Shown piece after piece: positions 12,101 to 16,548 of a DNA stretch of 36,224 nt (the first letter of the stretch is position 1; each line of letters begins with the position of its first letter). The notes below the pieces were generated by a model, which searched no databases, was not told the origin of the DNA, and saw only the letters and a list, made by a program, of their open reading frames with translations. Position numbers and translations under genes: made by a program. This DNA comes from an uncultured Eubacterium sp. (GTDB taxonomy: Bacteria > Bacillota > Clostridia > Lachnospirales > Lachnospiraceae): the NCBI GenBank assembly GCA_910579145.1, contig CAJTTQ010000023.1, forward strand, positions 1-36,224, written 5' to 3'.

Positions 12101-13133
12101 GAGACACCGCATAACAATTGAGTGTCGTTTCTCCTATCACCGCATCTTCCGGCAGCGTTATCGGAACGGAAAAATTACCGTTCCCATCCGCCACTGCGGT
12201 ATATTCCTCTCCCTGCACTTCCACGCAGACCGTACAGCCCGGATTTGTCTTTCCCGCCACGTTTCTAGTTTTTCCTACCGCCAGCTGGGGAACGTCAGCG
12301 GTCAGTTCCGGCTTTTTAGGGGAAGGCGGAAGTTCACCCACGCCGAGCAGCACATAGCGGCTCCACTTCTGTCCGGGTGCTACCTTCCCTGTCCATGACC
12401 ATGCCATACCGCTGTCGTCATTGTAAGGCACCGTTTTATCCGCAAGATCCGTAAACATATTCCAATAGGCTCTAGCAAAATATCCATACCACATCGTCGT
12501 TGCCGTAGGCGCTGCCAAATTATATTGATAACTGTTTTGCGGGGCTCCATCCATCTTCAGGCCATTTCCCGTGCCCACAACCTCAGCATTGTCATTGTCA
12601 TCAATCATGACATCTGCCGATGAGCCAACTTGAAATTCCTGCTCCGTAGAACCTTTATTCTCCACCGTATAACGGATACGGACATATCTTCCGTTATAGA
12701 CTAATTCCATTTGTCTGGAGCCAAAAAGGGAATTTCCCATCGCGACGTTCTTACTGCTGTTCCATCTTATCTTATTTCCGTCCACCTTGCTCGCAGTTGT
12801 GTAACCCCGATCCCGATAAGTCGTCTGCAGCTCCTTACCATTGTCAATGCCGCGCACATTAAAATACGGCTGCGTATTGTCATACCACATATAAGCGCTC
12901 CCAGCGCTCTCGGCCGGTTCCGCTGCTCCCGCCTTCGGCGCCGCCGCACGCTCCGCTGCACGTTCTGTCGTATTTCCCGTCGTGGTTTTCTCCACATGTT
13001 CTGCTGCGCTCGCAGCAGTCACTCCCGGCATATTCTGACAGGACGTGGCAAATACACATAAGGCGAGCAACGCCGCTAAGATACGCTGCCCCCTCTTTCT
13101 TATTGATTTAATGCGTTTGTTTTGTTCCTTCAT
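105..13133 (-). CDS. Giant secreted multi-repeat surface protein (4342 aa)
   Basis: Probably an extracellular adhesin or matrix protein; no catalytic domain was recognised. The N-terminus has a basic region and a hydrophobic stretch (about residues 15-45) typical of a signal peptide. A Cys in FATSC could be a weak lipobox, but an A-x-A type cleavage site near residue 42 is as likely. Beyond it are Ig-like/Big-type domains, a Calx-beta-like segment (about 540-610), and five Flg_new (Listeria-Bacteroides) repeats with the GWY...LYAKW signature near residues 1683, 1815, 2477, 3088 and 3890. A Thr/Pro/Asp/Ala linker (TPxPDASADP repeats, about 4095-4135) follows, then a fibronectin III-like segment and a Big_2-like C-terminus (about 4245-4342). 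Two blocks of about 590 residues are paralogous (YPNLxxKxTYSDN near 2570 and 3153). There is no LPXTG sorting signal; the protein ends in KVKK. The start is supported by AGGAGGGG eight bases upstream. Long plus-strand frames inside it are shadows. Confidence 0.93.
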   Translation of the reverse strand: MKEQNKRIKSIRKRGQRILAALLALCVFATSCQNMPGVTAASAAEHVEKTTTGNTTERAAERAAAPKAGAAEPAESAGSAYMWYDNTQPYFNVRGIDNGKELQTTYRDRGYTTASKVDGNKIRWNSSKNVAMGNSLFGSRQMELVYNGRYVRIRYTVENKGSTEQEFQVGSSADVMIDDNDNAEVVGTGNGLKMDGAPQNSYQYNLAAPTATTMWYGYFARAYWNMFTDLADKTVPYNDDSGMAWSWTGKVAPGQKWSRYVLLGVGELPPSPKKPELTADVPQLAVGKTRNVAGKTNPGCTVCVEVQGEEYTAVADGNGNFSVPITLPEDAVIGETTLNCYAVSPEGGLSDTLNKQIDVVREPFISLTDTVTTILEDSTVDQEWYLSFIKKHVGTVTYTSTVNTKTAGTYTVTYRVSVPGYSDKTATLKVTVLPKPLELSRTTAVRVAGKDSFSLSAKLTYTGGENITETGFVWGIMMNPTTGVCNGQVKTPSAVKTKGGSLKGTATNIVDGVVYHVRAYAKNAAGQVWYGAEAQFDINAKKYGEFTIKNNGNNKFTVTRINGTDGRQTVYYRTQNGSAVSGTHFTGKASSLTFAEGETTKTIEITEKGANVVFSGKPATAYTNADRVYWVELYRVDGGGKLGSTAKAKRTLAKDGSYMVNRTVYGENPRSVSTSDDNKYVVDRSKTKAHQPFFTNNRGYNQSHGYKNFNTQRSFDIGTANERAYLKQTATKDMYYRLKFKAREKDDAWEHIWIANHAPNNFDSSNEHNGPININDSLFGAAKYTARFDITSSSGADVTIPGTASRTNITDFASSARDGAVSGDWLKFGRDETVNVWFAATGKDTDKWYMETYTDYMKVVDEIEPQLCSVASVGVGTFRPGDEVNLPLIFDEIVDSQNSTLSGVTLDTSWGTFTYAGGADTNVLYFKGKVPENASSTLKVNKINGADKIKDMCDTNGKASGGTGSTTVDVDNKVPAVSITNPSLTNGTAQAVITATNADILQYAWSQTSAIPATGWISSTSGSKVTNRQTSGTWYLHARAVYNATGREAFTSRVFNFSGAASGKLPDIVLSVDNSAWARERKINITTKEPAGAVVKVRTPSGSEQTVSGNSYTATANGGYTFTLTAGGETVVKSVAVTKIDRAAPSAQITEPEEKVQTENVTFIVTPADAGGSGVKNVTGTWTKTTNGGSQVTEKAELTKQDDGTYKAVTTGITGNNYTYRLSIDVEDHAGNKTTSAAASGTYTVNFKVPTVTVQKKSETNKGYIYAYTVNANGNTITAVNLPNDTVTTELSGEFTLTAAGTYYVIASDSAGHVVRSQAINVAQGVDFDAPEVRVYQRDTKWAKKAVLELSIYEKSGIQSIKMQREGAGATTLALDKLQTEAGSSDVYQYNNIEVTANGKYTFMVTDTKGNAAAAEITVKNVDKTVPVLTAKASATPRMSGWYTDAEVPLVMTFGDPVPANGEGGTERSGLASVQYKLVSKTDKNTLGTTTPSGLKSVPASDLAKGTYTVSLTQMGTWYLYVKATDQVGNEYKGYCNVTGTANTLEIKKDHFKGSLSSLSGPGTAKKETEGLPMTIKVYYGPSGGKMTADGQGAPIASLAANDGSSTKQATVSYTTKQVGVNRLYIQPASWDKSFHWTYYVYRVRFDSQGGSAVPSYLVWTKQDKNSTSTTVDCKVAEPVVPTRKGYTFHGWYTDAACTDSKKFDFVNQTQLRNDMTLYAKWTQDVYQVEYDLKMPDYDIHFLRDMSNTDCKPADPRRYAHKHYKETPYTAPADKTEYRYGDNMKLPVPTLETIRGTFDYEANGETKTETYNVSMTGFTFDGWYDNEQYTGRKYTTIEAEATGNKKYYAQWKDTQAPQYGSTWYSGSSGGYGSWYGAGTGSVGPSFTDNIAVEKTSMEVQIDDGEWKAVASTNHGSTPSYLYGNYYIGWVNIGKSYMSEGEHTYRVRAADKAGNLYESSLYTIWIDRGKPAVTGDLTYSVEPTARYKANSNGQFYDTQVDDSKRILFFNQAPTISISGKDEPLDENGISSGLWKVTYTLTELDMETGKEKPSTEKPRYTNPQSKSVSFANYSTTEGVRSGTVSFKLPENWRGTITDIRLYDRANNYIKIPDIGEVVVDTLPPVIQNEKIYFFGNSSEHIAQPEDKWYTREELTGKGITRFGAYPDHDGRDAEGNSITGAPIMRSRWLVNGKHTGGVGNLFWNYGTDLGLVDSPTISSLTGVNEITLEVTDFAGNTATASTTIKIGGGQEMTPEAARDYPADAITQLAKNAEYKITVDKMTYTVNSGVAGRIPFVLTHDIAGAIPSGSDIDLCGKTIVIRKKGISGHSEDSEAQMLDIKARPAALNMEDDTVLSVDFELLEKAEDAQINLKIADSTYAYEYSTDGGTTWKQVPADKVIKNLPSGDIPLRAEAKANTTEAANDGWPHGKQSKKYINPGSGKIFVQYDLNATDPSAIGQPGRVEGLNYKSTLSKPVDPARTDYQFMGWYTKSNPYQPGGGTEAQWRFTGAANANTVGEIIGTNRADYEGRIVDNSIGVTLYAGWRETTKPTLNVALETDTSADGSGVMESAESGKWYPNLRIKMTYSDNVGVTGLYYTTSSSTNPTWYPLSLNDAETSDHKVFTLPYTNLSEGSKTIRFKAVDAAGNETEEKISYKLDKTLPVLGEESYNSGCKNIWHWAIRKSNLNITIPVTETNLKQVEYTLMPFTSDAAGKELTEEVSDEAVAAGNTDVKTASVSGGKATITLPSDFKGAIKVKAVDLAGNCSEEKQIGVKVPGIKGLFVENNAPEIAVNANGASLSSGYYDTAPELSVDVTDLTGGKDKNAGIASITWRIGSGTKNTVKADFDAKPTRNYTFTLNELAGKTGVFNVTFTATDQAGNSKTKSVTVKIKSKAKTPVLTVDYMNEKLTGLAANAEYDVRGETFTADGSGCIRMAEDWFGTDNFQISRKAYREDLLDSDCAVCKIAARPEAPDVRVAKDETIRGKADAQLNGVTQYMEYSADGGRTWTGVHESDLKELTGDAGILDVPTGILTVRVKATASVPHGFETEVRPNAGRTLTVTFHPMGGSNVSAIMDRSWHDTVKRPADPIKAGHDFMGWYKDAKGEEPWHFEGDAGTKDRLEDDITLYAKWRDTVTPSLSAALETGVDGVMEDVTGRDQYYPNLQVKLTYSDNVDVTKLYVSRDGGAYALAGSIGGTDGSADISKEVPQGKTADGYVQYHFIYDDIAEGSHTYTFKAEDADGNMMETEALTAKLDTTAPAMGEASFESGYKNLWDWIVRNESLQIIVPINEIDSGVEEVVYTLIPAADVTDATVITGTATVEEVSDHGVDYQAKIYVASDFKGSVRVEAKDKAGNEADVKTIGTDDEDVKGVIVENKAPMITVHADRDIAATGAAVSAAAADVLGMTVSEEYYETAPELMVNVTDEENDILNGLITGGIASLSYQIGEGEPTLVGTQDEYKNERKTKVDFTIPSAKILEGETDITITAVDHAGNQSTKKLTIKVKTPLDVPRAKIGYVEETLTGLEGDTSYWISVDGEDDSRKMMTTDADGKIMLEEDWIGKTLTIVQISSMESRSNSPEQSLTIPSRPGAPILGTEDESHPMWRDGTITGFAADQEYEIAEDSFIIQWRDAVVTDGKITGLYGTGCLPDDALDSFGKYCVRVKAADHPDGTGNFTGHPARVTVGSGLPVRFDMPDADIDYRETSLKERVPGGLVPNAEYKIVYTEDGNTMTSTFMTDDAGYGYIEDVWMGQECQIIRSGYGMSSIDSEAQRLTIPPRPAAPAPVGKEVSGIDREDGMLTGLKADTAYEISTDGGGIWTEKIANEKGEITGLAAADYIVRESATDTKFASQPCEPVKVNGCYEVTLHGNGGSAGTELTDYTEGTGAVLPADWTRDRYLFVGWYDNEAFDGEAVTNISAAETGAKEYWAKWQCEKPASEIDYRETSLTGLAADTKYKLEYEKDGETVSEIITVNQEGNVPIKEEWMGRDCCIICLGNGLSEEDSEAQNLTIPPRPEAPAPKAEDVSGEGREDGKLTGLKADTLYEISTDDGKTWTEKTADANGEITGLAAADYIVREPATDTNFASQPCEPVNVKKYNVATPTPDASADPAVTPEPDASADPILTPAPDASGKSIVTPTETQKAFDKEKSKLELHSNLKAIQTGTKLKVSWGRVTGANGYSVYAQYCGKDFSAKSLNRVKNGRITNITIKKINGKKLDTTNNFKMYVVAWKWENGKRVSLAKTLIIHTAGKDSVKYTNVKKIQVKKVSYVMKRGSTATLRPKAVLYDKRKKQLTLAHCKEFRYLSSNKKVATVTAGGKVKAKGTGECAIYVFAKNGCKRRIKIKVKK
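866..2060 (-). repeat. Recent tandem duplication inside the giant surface protein gene
   Basis: Two coding copies at about 866-1340 and 1567-2060 encode nearly the same module, with the Flg_new repeat 5 between them. Shared protein landmarks are YRETSL, W-M-G, DSEAQ-x-LTIPPRP, LTGLKADT-x-YEIST and GLAAADYIVRE...FASQPCEPV. By eye the DNA around the FASQPCEPV end (near 880-950 and 1577-1660) is about 90 percent identical, so this is a younger duplication than the other internal repeats. Confidence 0.8.
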
Positions 13134-13174
13134 GTCTTTCCCCTCCTTCTAAAACAGATTTCTCCTATAGCAAG

Positions 13175-13203
13175 TTTATACCAAAATAAGTTCTGTTTTT
13201 CAA
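13175..13203 (-). promoter_or_regulatory. Predicted sigma-A promoter of the giant surface protein
   Basis: On the minus strand TTGAAA (13203-13198) and TATAAA (13180-13175) are separated by exactly 17 bases. The -10 box lies about 40 bases before the start codon at 13133, and a strong ribosome binding site follows. This is read by eye and has not been mapped. Confidence 0.6.
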
Positions 13204-13274
13204 GCGATCTAGTACGGATTGCAATTTTCAAGGTACAATTTGCTACATTGGCACATTTTTCATATTTTACGATA

Positions 13275-13319
13275 CAAAAAAGGCACCCCGGCTGCCGTCT
13301 GGCAGCCGGGGTGCCTTTT
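13275..13319 (-). terminator. Strong intrinsic terminator after the spore protein gene
   Basis: A perfect 16-bp stem (AGGCACCCCGGCTGCC and its complement at 13281-13296 and 13301-13316) encloses a 4-base loop. On the minus strand it is followed by a run of six T. It sits between the spore protein gene and the giant gene, so it separates their transcripts. The plus-strand copy has a short T run (TTTT) and might also work in that direction. Confidence 0.85.
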
Positions 13320-13347
13320 GTCGCAGGTATTTTTGCGCGTGGTGGTA

Positions 13348-13377
13348 GTGGAAGTACGTGAGTTCACGTAATTCCAC
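13348..13377 (-). other. Second hairpin in the 3' region of the spore protein gene
   Basis: An inverted repeat with 14-bp arms and one mismatch (GTGGAAGTACGTGA and TCACGTAATTCCAC, 2-base centre) lies 24 bases after the stop codon and before the intrinsic terminator. It has no T run, so it is more likely an mRNA 3' stem or a protein-binding palindrome than a terminator. Confidence 0.5.
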
Positions 13378-13401
13378 CATTCTGTCGGGTTGACAGATCA
13401 A

Positions 13402-13599
13402 CTAGCGCATAGACTCTTCCTGCTTTTTAATCATCTGACGAACCATCTCGCCGCCTACGCTGCCGGCTTCTCTGGATGTGAGGTCACCATTGTAACCCTC
13501 CTTCAGGTTTACGCCGATCTCAGATGCAACTTCCATCTTGAATTTGTTCATCGCGTCTTTGGCCTGTGGTACTTCCATTCTGTTGCTAGATTTGCTCAT
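13402..13599 (-). CDS. Alpha/beta-type small acid-soluble spore protein
   Basis: A 65-residue protein of the SASP alpha/beta family, which coats and protects spore DNA and is degraded at germination. The sequence KMEVASEIGVNL contains the usual GPR protease cleavage region (E-[IV]-A-x-E type), and GDLTSREAGSVGGEMVRQMI is the conserved C-terminal DNA-binding segment. The ATG at 13599 is chosen because GGAGGTG lies seven bases upstream; the GTG one codon earlier is too close. The gene is monocistronic, with a leader hairpin upstream and a strong terminator downstream. Expression is expected in the forespore (sigma-G), as for the family. Confidence 0.93.
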   Translation of the reverse strand: MSKSSNRMEVPQAKDAMNKFKMEVASEIGVNLKEGYNGDLTSREAGSVGGEMVRQMIKKQEESMR

Positions 13600-13638
13600 C
13601 ACATTTCACCTCCGTGTTTTTAGTATTTATCTTGAGAG

Positions 13639-13670
13639 ATAACGGAATGTCCCCTGAAACATTCCGTTAT
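13639..13670. other. Perfect 12-bp inverted repeat between recU and the spore protein gene
   Basis: ATAACGGAATGT and its exact complement ACATTCCGTTAT flank an 8-base loop. It lies about 40 bases upstream of the spore protein start and downstream of the recU stop. It could be a terminator for the yebC-recU transcript (no T run, so weak), a leader stem that stabilises the spore mRNA, or an operator. Confidence 0.5.
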
Positions 13671-13710
13671 CCGAAACGTTTCAAATCGAAGCCACTCGGT
13701 TATCTGATAC

Positions 13711-13739
13711 TATTGTACCCACGAAGGTTTTTTTCATTC
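13711..13739 (-). promoter_or_regulatory. Candidate sporulation (sigma-G-like) promoter for the spore protein
   Basis: On the minus strand GAATG (13739-13735) and TACAATA (13717-13711) are separated by 17 bases. The -35 matches the sigma-G/F style GHATR; the -10 differs from CATWHTA at two positions. TACAAT would also pass as a sigma-A -10, but no good -35 is present for it. Confidence 0.3.
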
Positions 13740-13751
13740 TGGTAGTTTTTG

Positions 13752-14291
13752 TTATTGTGACTGCCGCTGTTCCATGTCCATGGATACTTGTTCGAGGTAG
13801 TGCACGAAGGTTCCGGAATACGTTGAAATTTCAAAGGCGGGGTCGAGTTCGGAAAAGGAGAAGCTCTTTTTTCCGCCGGATTCCATGCGTGTCCAGAATT
13901 GTTTCAATTTTTTATATGGCAGATATACGTAGCAGTCCCTGGCGGCAAAATAGATCAGTAGAAAGGCGATGCCTTCCTGCTGCTCAAATTCGGTCATGAA
14001 CTTCATCTGATGTTCATGTATGTTCGCCAGCGGGAACCGGTCGCTCACACATTCTTTGGCGTCGAAACAGACGGGAACACCCTGGATCACGCCGATGTAA
14101 TCGACCGTACTTTTCTGTTCAAAATAGGCGAGCGTGATATGCCTCGTATTTTGATCAATGCGGATCGGTTTGATCGGGGTCGGCACTTTTTGTATCAGGG
14201 CAAGTTTTTGTGACCGGTACTTTTCGTTTGTGAGGTTGATGAGTTCTTCTAAAAAGGAGCCGCGTAAACCTCTGGAATTCCAGGTCGCCAT
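13752..14291 (-). CDS. recU: RecU-like Holliday junction resolvase
   Basis: A 179-residue protein of the RecU family, which cleaves four-way DNA junctions during recombination and chromosome segregation in Firmicutes. Visible family features are the N-terminal NSRGLRGSFLEELIN, the metal-binding STVDYIG and DAKE segments (Asp, Asp and Glu ligands), FPLANIHEHQ, and the C-terminal KLKQFWTRMESGGKKSF. It is slightly shorter than the Bacillus protein (about 206) because the flexible N-terminal arm is short. Its ATG overlaps the yebC stop (TAATG), so translation is coupled. In Bacillus recU pairs with ponA; here it pairs with yebC instead. Confidence 0.9.
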   Translation of the reverse strand: MATWNSRGLRGSFLEELINLTNEKYRSQKLALIQKVPTPIKPIRIDQNTRHITLAYFEQKSTVDYIGVIQGVPVCFDAKECVSDRFPLANIHEHQMKFMTEFEQQEGIAFLLIYFAARDCYVYLPYKKLKQFWTRMESGGKKSFSFSELDPAFEISTYSGTFVHYLEQVSMDMEQRQSQ

Positions 14292-15019
14292 TACTCATCC
14301 ACGTTGTGGTATACTGCCTGGACATCGTCGTCCTCGTCGAGAAGGTCCAAAATGCGGTTGAACATTTTTATATCATTTTCATCAGTGAGTTCCACGTAAG
14401 TCTGCGGGATCATGGTGACTTCCGCCTGCGCCATCGGAACGCCTTCTTTTTCTAATGCCTCGCGGACCTGGCTGAAATCATCCGGAGTCGTCACGATTTC
14501 ATAGCTGTCTTCTTCCTCGGAAAAATCTTCCGCGCCGGCGTCTAAAGCAAGCATCATGAATTCATCCGCGTCGGTGTCATATTCTTCCTTGTCCACGATG
14601 ATCTGACCTTTCGTGTCAAACATATAAGAGACACACCCCGTCGTACCGACGTTGCCGTTGCCTTTTGTAAACGCGTTTCTTACGTTGGAAGCCGTACGGT
14701 TTTTGTTGTCAGTCAGCGCTTCTACGATGATCGCCGTCCCGTTCGGGCCGTATCCTTCATATGTAATGCTCACATAATTCACGGCGTCGACATTTCCCGC
14801 CGCTTTCTTGATGCCGCGGTCGATCGTATCGTTCGGCATGTTATTTGCTTTTGCTTTTGCGATCACATCGCGCAGCTTACTGTTATTATCCGGATCCGGG
14901 CCGCCTTCTTTGACAGCCACGGCGATCTCACGACCGATCACAGTAAATATCTTACCCTTTTTTGCATCATTTTTTTCTTTTTTGTGCTTGATGTTCGCAA
15001 ATTTTGAATGTCCTGACAT
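14291..15019 (-). CDS. yebC: YebC/PmpR family translation or transcription regulator
   Basis: A 242-residue TACO1/YebC family protein. Members have been described as DNA-binding regulators, and some assist ribosomes at polyproline stretches. The start MSGHSKFANIKHKK is the hallmark N-terminus, preceded by GAGG about seven bases upstream, so the longer in-frame extension to 15118 is not used here. Other family segments are GREIAVAVKEGGPDP, NMPNDTIDRGIKKA, YEGYGPNGTAIIVE and the acidic C-terminus LLDEDDDVQAVYHNVDE. It overlaps recU by one base. Confidence 0.95.
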   Translation of the reverse strand: MSGHSKFANIKHKKEKNDAKKGKIFTVIGREIAVAVKEGGPDPDNNSKLRDVIAKAKANNMPNDTIDRGIKKAAGNVDAVNYVSITYEGYGPNGTAIIVEALTDNKNRTASNVRNAFTKGNGNVGTTGCVSYMFDTKGQIIVDKEEYDTDADEFMMLALDAGAEDFSEEEDSYEIVTTPDDFSQVREALEKEGVPMAQAEVTMIPQTYVELTDENDIKMFNRILDLLDEDDDVQAVYHNVDE

Positions 15020-15098
15020 TTCTTTTCCTCTTTTCTGCGCTGCCTTTTGTGCATAACCGATGTTTGTGACAAGCAGCGCGTAGGCACAAACTCGTTGA

Positions 15099-15118
15099 GT
15101 GAAAAATTTATTTTTCAC
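15099..15118. other. AT-rich perfect palindrome in the argR-yebC gap
   Basis: GTGAAAAA and TTTTTCAC flank a 4-base centre. It lies 80 bases before the yebC start in the 152-base gap after argR. It may be a weak terminator or a binding site. The rest of the gap shows no recognisable recN or other gene remnant. Confidence 0.35.
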
Positions 15119-15171
15119 TTTTTCTCTTTTCTGCCAAGCGTGTTTTTGCGCGCTTTAGCTTTATTTTTATT

Positions 15172-15660
15172 CTAATCACAGATCTGAACGATACACTGTC
15201 TCAGGTCTGCCATCACACGCGTCACCATTTCCTCCGTTTTGACCGCGCACATGATCGTATCATCTCCGGCGATCGAACCGACGATTCCGTCGAGCTTCAT
15301 CGCGTCGATGGCGGCCGCCACTGCCATTGCCATCCCGCTCTGGGTTCGGATCACGAGCAGGTTTCCCGCCGGCTCCATGGATACGACTCCGTCCTGGAGA
15401 ACGCTGGCATACTGCCGGCCGAAACCGGAGCCGGTGCCAAAATCGGCGCTTTTGCCGGAGTCGCGCACCGCCGTCATATACCGCTGTTTCGCGCGGATCC
15501 CCGGCACCTTCACGAGCGACATTTCCCGTATATCGCGGGAGACCGTGGCCTGCGTCACCGAGTATCCGGCCTCATTTAAGTATCTGGCCAGATCCTCCTG
15601 CGTCTCCACTTCATATTTATTTATGATCTCAATGATCTTTTCCTGTCTCTTCTTCTTCAT
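15172..15660 (-). CDS. argR: Arginine repressor ArgR
   Basis: A 162-residue ArgR/AhrC family regulator, which senses arginine and controls its biosynthesis and breakdown as a hexamer. The N-terminal winged helix contains TQATVSRDIREM, the recognition helix signature. The C-terminal oligomerisation and arginine-binding domain shows VIRTQSGMAMAVAAAID and GSIAGDDTIM, where the two Asp contact arginine. The ATG lies 5 bases after the nadK stop with no close Shine-Dalgarno sequence, so it probably relies on coupling. In related genomes argR is usually followed by recN; here the next gene is yebC, 152 bases on. Confidence 0.95.
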   Translation of the reverse strand: MKKKRQEKIIEIINKYEVETQEDLARYLNEAGYSVTQATVSRDIREMSLVKVPGIRAKQRYMTAVRDSGKSADFGTGSGFGRQYASVLQDGVVSMEPAGNLLVIRTQSGMAMAVAAAIDAMKLDGIVGSIAGDDTIMCAVKTEEMVTRVMADLRQCIVQICD

Positions 15661-15665
15661 TTCAT

Positions 15666-16505
15666 CTAAAAGCGATTCAGCTTGCTCCTCATTTTTTCAT
15701 AGAATCCCACATCCGGCAGCGATACGACGTCAAATGACTCCTCCGCTTTTCGGATATGTATTTCATCACCGGTCTCTGCCTGCCAGAGTACATCGCCGTC
15801 AAACCGGACCGATGCCTCGTCCGGTGAGCTCTCTCTCGTCTTCTCCACCCGGATCCGGATGCAGTCGTCGGAAGAAATCACCAGGCTGCGTTTGTTCAGT
15901 GAATGCGGGCAGATGGGGGTAATGACAAATGCCTCCATGTTCGGTGACAGAACAGGTCCGCCAGCGGAAAGGTTGTACGCCGTAGAACCGGTCGGGGTGG
16001 CCACGATCACGCCATCGGCGACGTACGTATCTAAAAGTTCGTCATTGACCCATACGCTCGTCGTGATCATCTTCCCCAGATTCTTCTTTCCGACGATAAT
16101 TTCATTTACGGTAATACTCCGCTCACCCGAAGCCTGGATCACCCCTTCCAAAACCATCCGTTTCTCAAAGCGGCACTTCCCTGCCAGTACGGCGTCCAGC
16201 GCTTCGTACACCCGGGGCGGCTCCACTTCGGTCAGAAATCCGAGCGTTCCGAGGTTCACGCCGAGGATCGGGATCCCCTTTCCCGCGATCTTCTTAGCGG
16301 CCCGGATGACCGTACCGTCTCCGCCTAACACGATCGCCAGATCCGTACCATCCAAAACAAACCCAGCACTTTCCTGACTGATCGGTTCCCTATGACTTAT
16401 TATTGTAACACAAATATTACATTTTTCCAAATATGTTTTGATCTCATTCGCCACGGCATACTCCGCATCTTTTTCCTCATTCACGATCAGGCAAATCCGC
16501 TCCAT
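15666..16505 (-). CDS. nadK: NAD kinase
   Basis: ATP-dependent NAD kinase making NADP. The 279-residue product has GGDGT (phosphate-binding, catalytic Asp) near residue 62, NE in the middle (VNEIIVG), and the second conserved segment TPTGSTAYNLSAGGP. The ATG at 16505 is preferred because AGAAAGG lies nine bases upstream; the in-frame GTG at 16511 is too close to that site. It sits 43 bases downstream of the dxs-tlyA gene and 5 bases before argR, in the usual clostridial order. Confidence 0.95.
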   Translation of the reverse strand: MERICLIVNEEKDAEYAVANEIKTYLEKCNICVTIISHREPISQESAGFVLDGTDLAIVLGGDGTVIRAAKKIAGKGIPILGVNLGTLGFLTEVEPPRVYEALDAVLAGKCRFEKRMVLEGVIQASGERSITVNEIIVGKKNLGKMITTSVWVNDELLDTYVADGVIVATPTGSTAYNLSAGGPVLSPNMEAFVITPICPHSLNKRSLVISSDDCIRIRVEKTRESSPDEASVRFDGDVLWQAETGDEIHIRKAEESFDVVSLPDVGFYEKMRSKLNRF

Positions 16506-16548
16506 GTTCACAAACCTTTCTATATTTAAGATGCTGCGGAAGGCGGGG

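Noticed and set aside
13080..13133. Giant protein as a lipoprotein through the Cys in FATSC
   Set aside because: The -3 residue is Ala rather than Leu/Val/Ile and a good A-x-A site follows, so the evidence does not decide; it was left as a note only.
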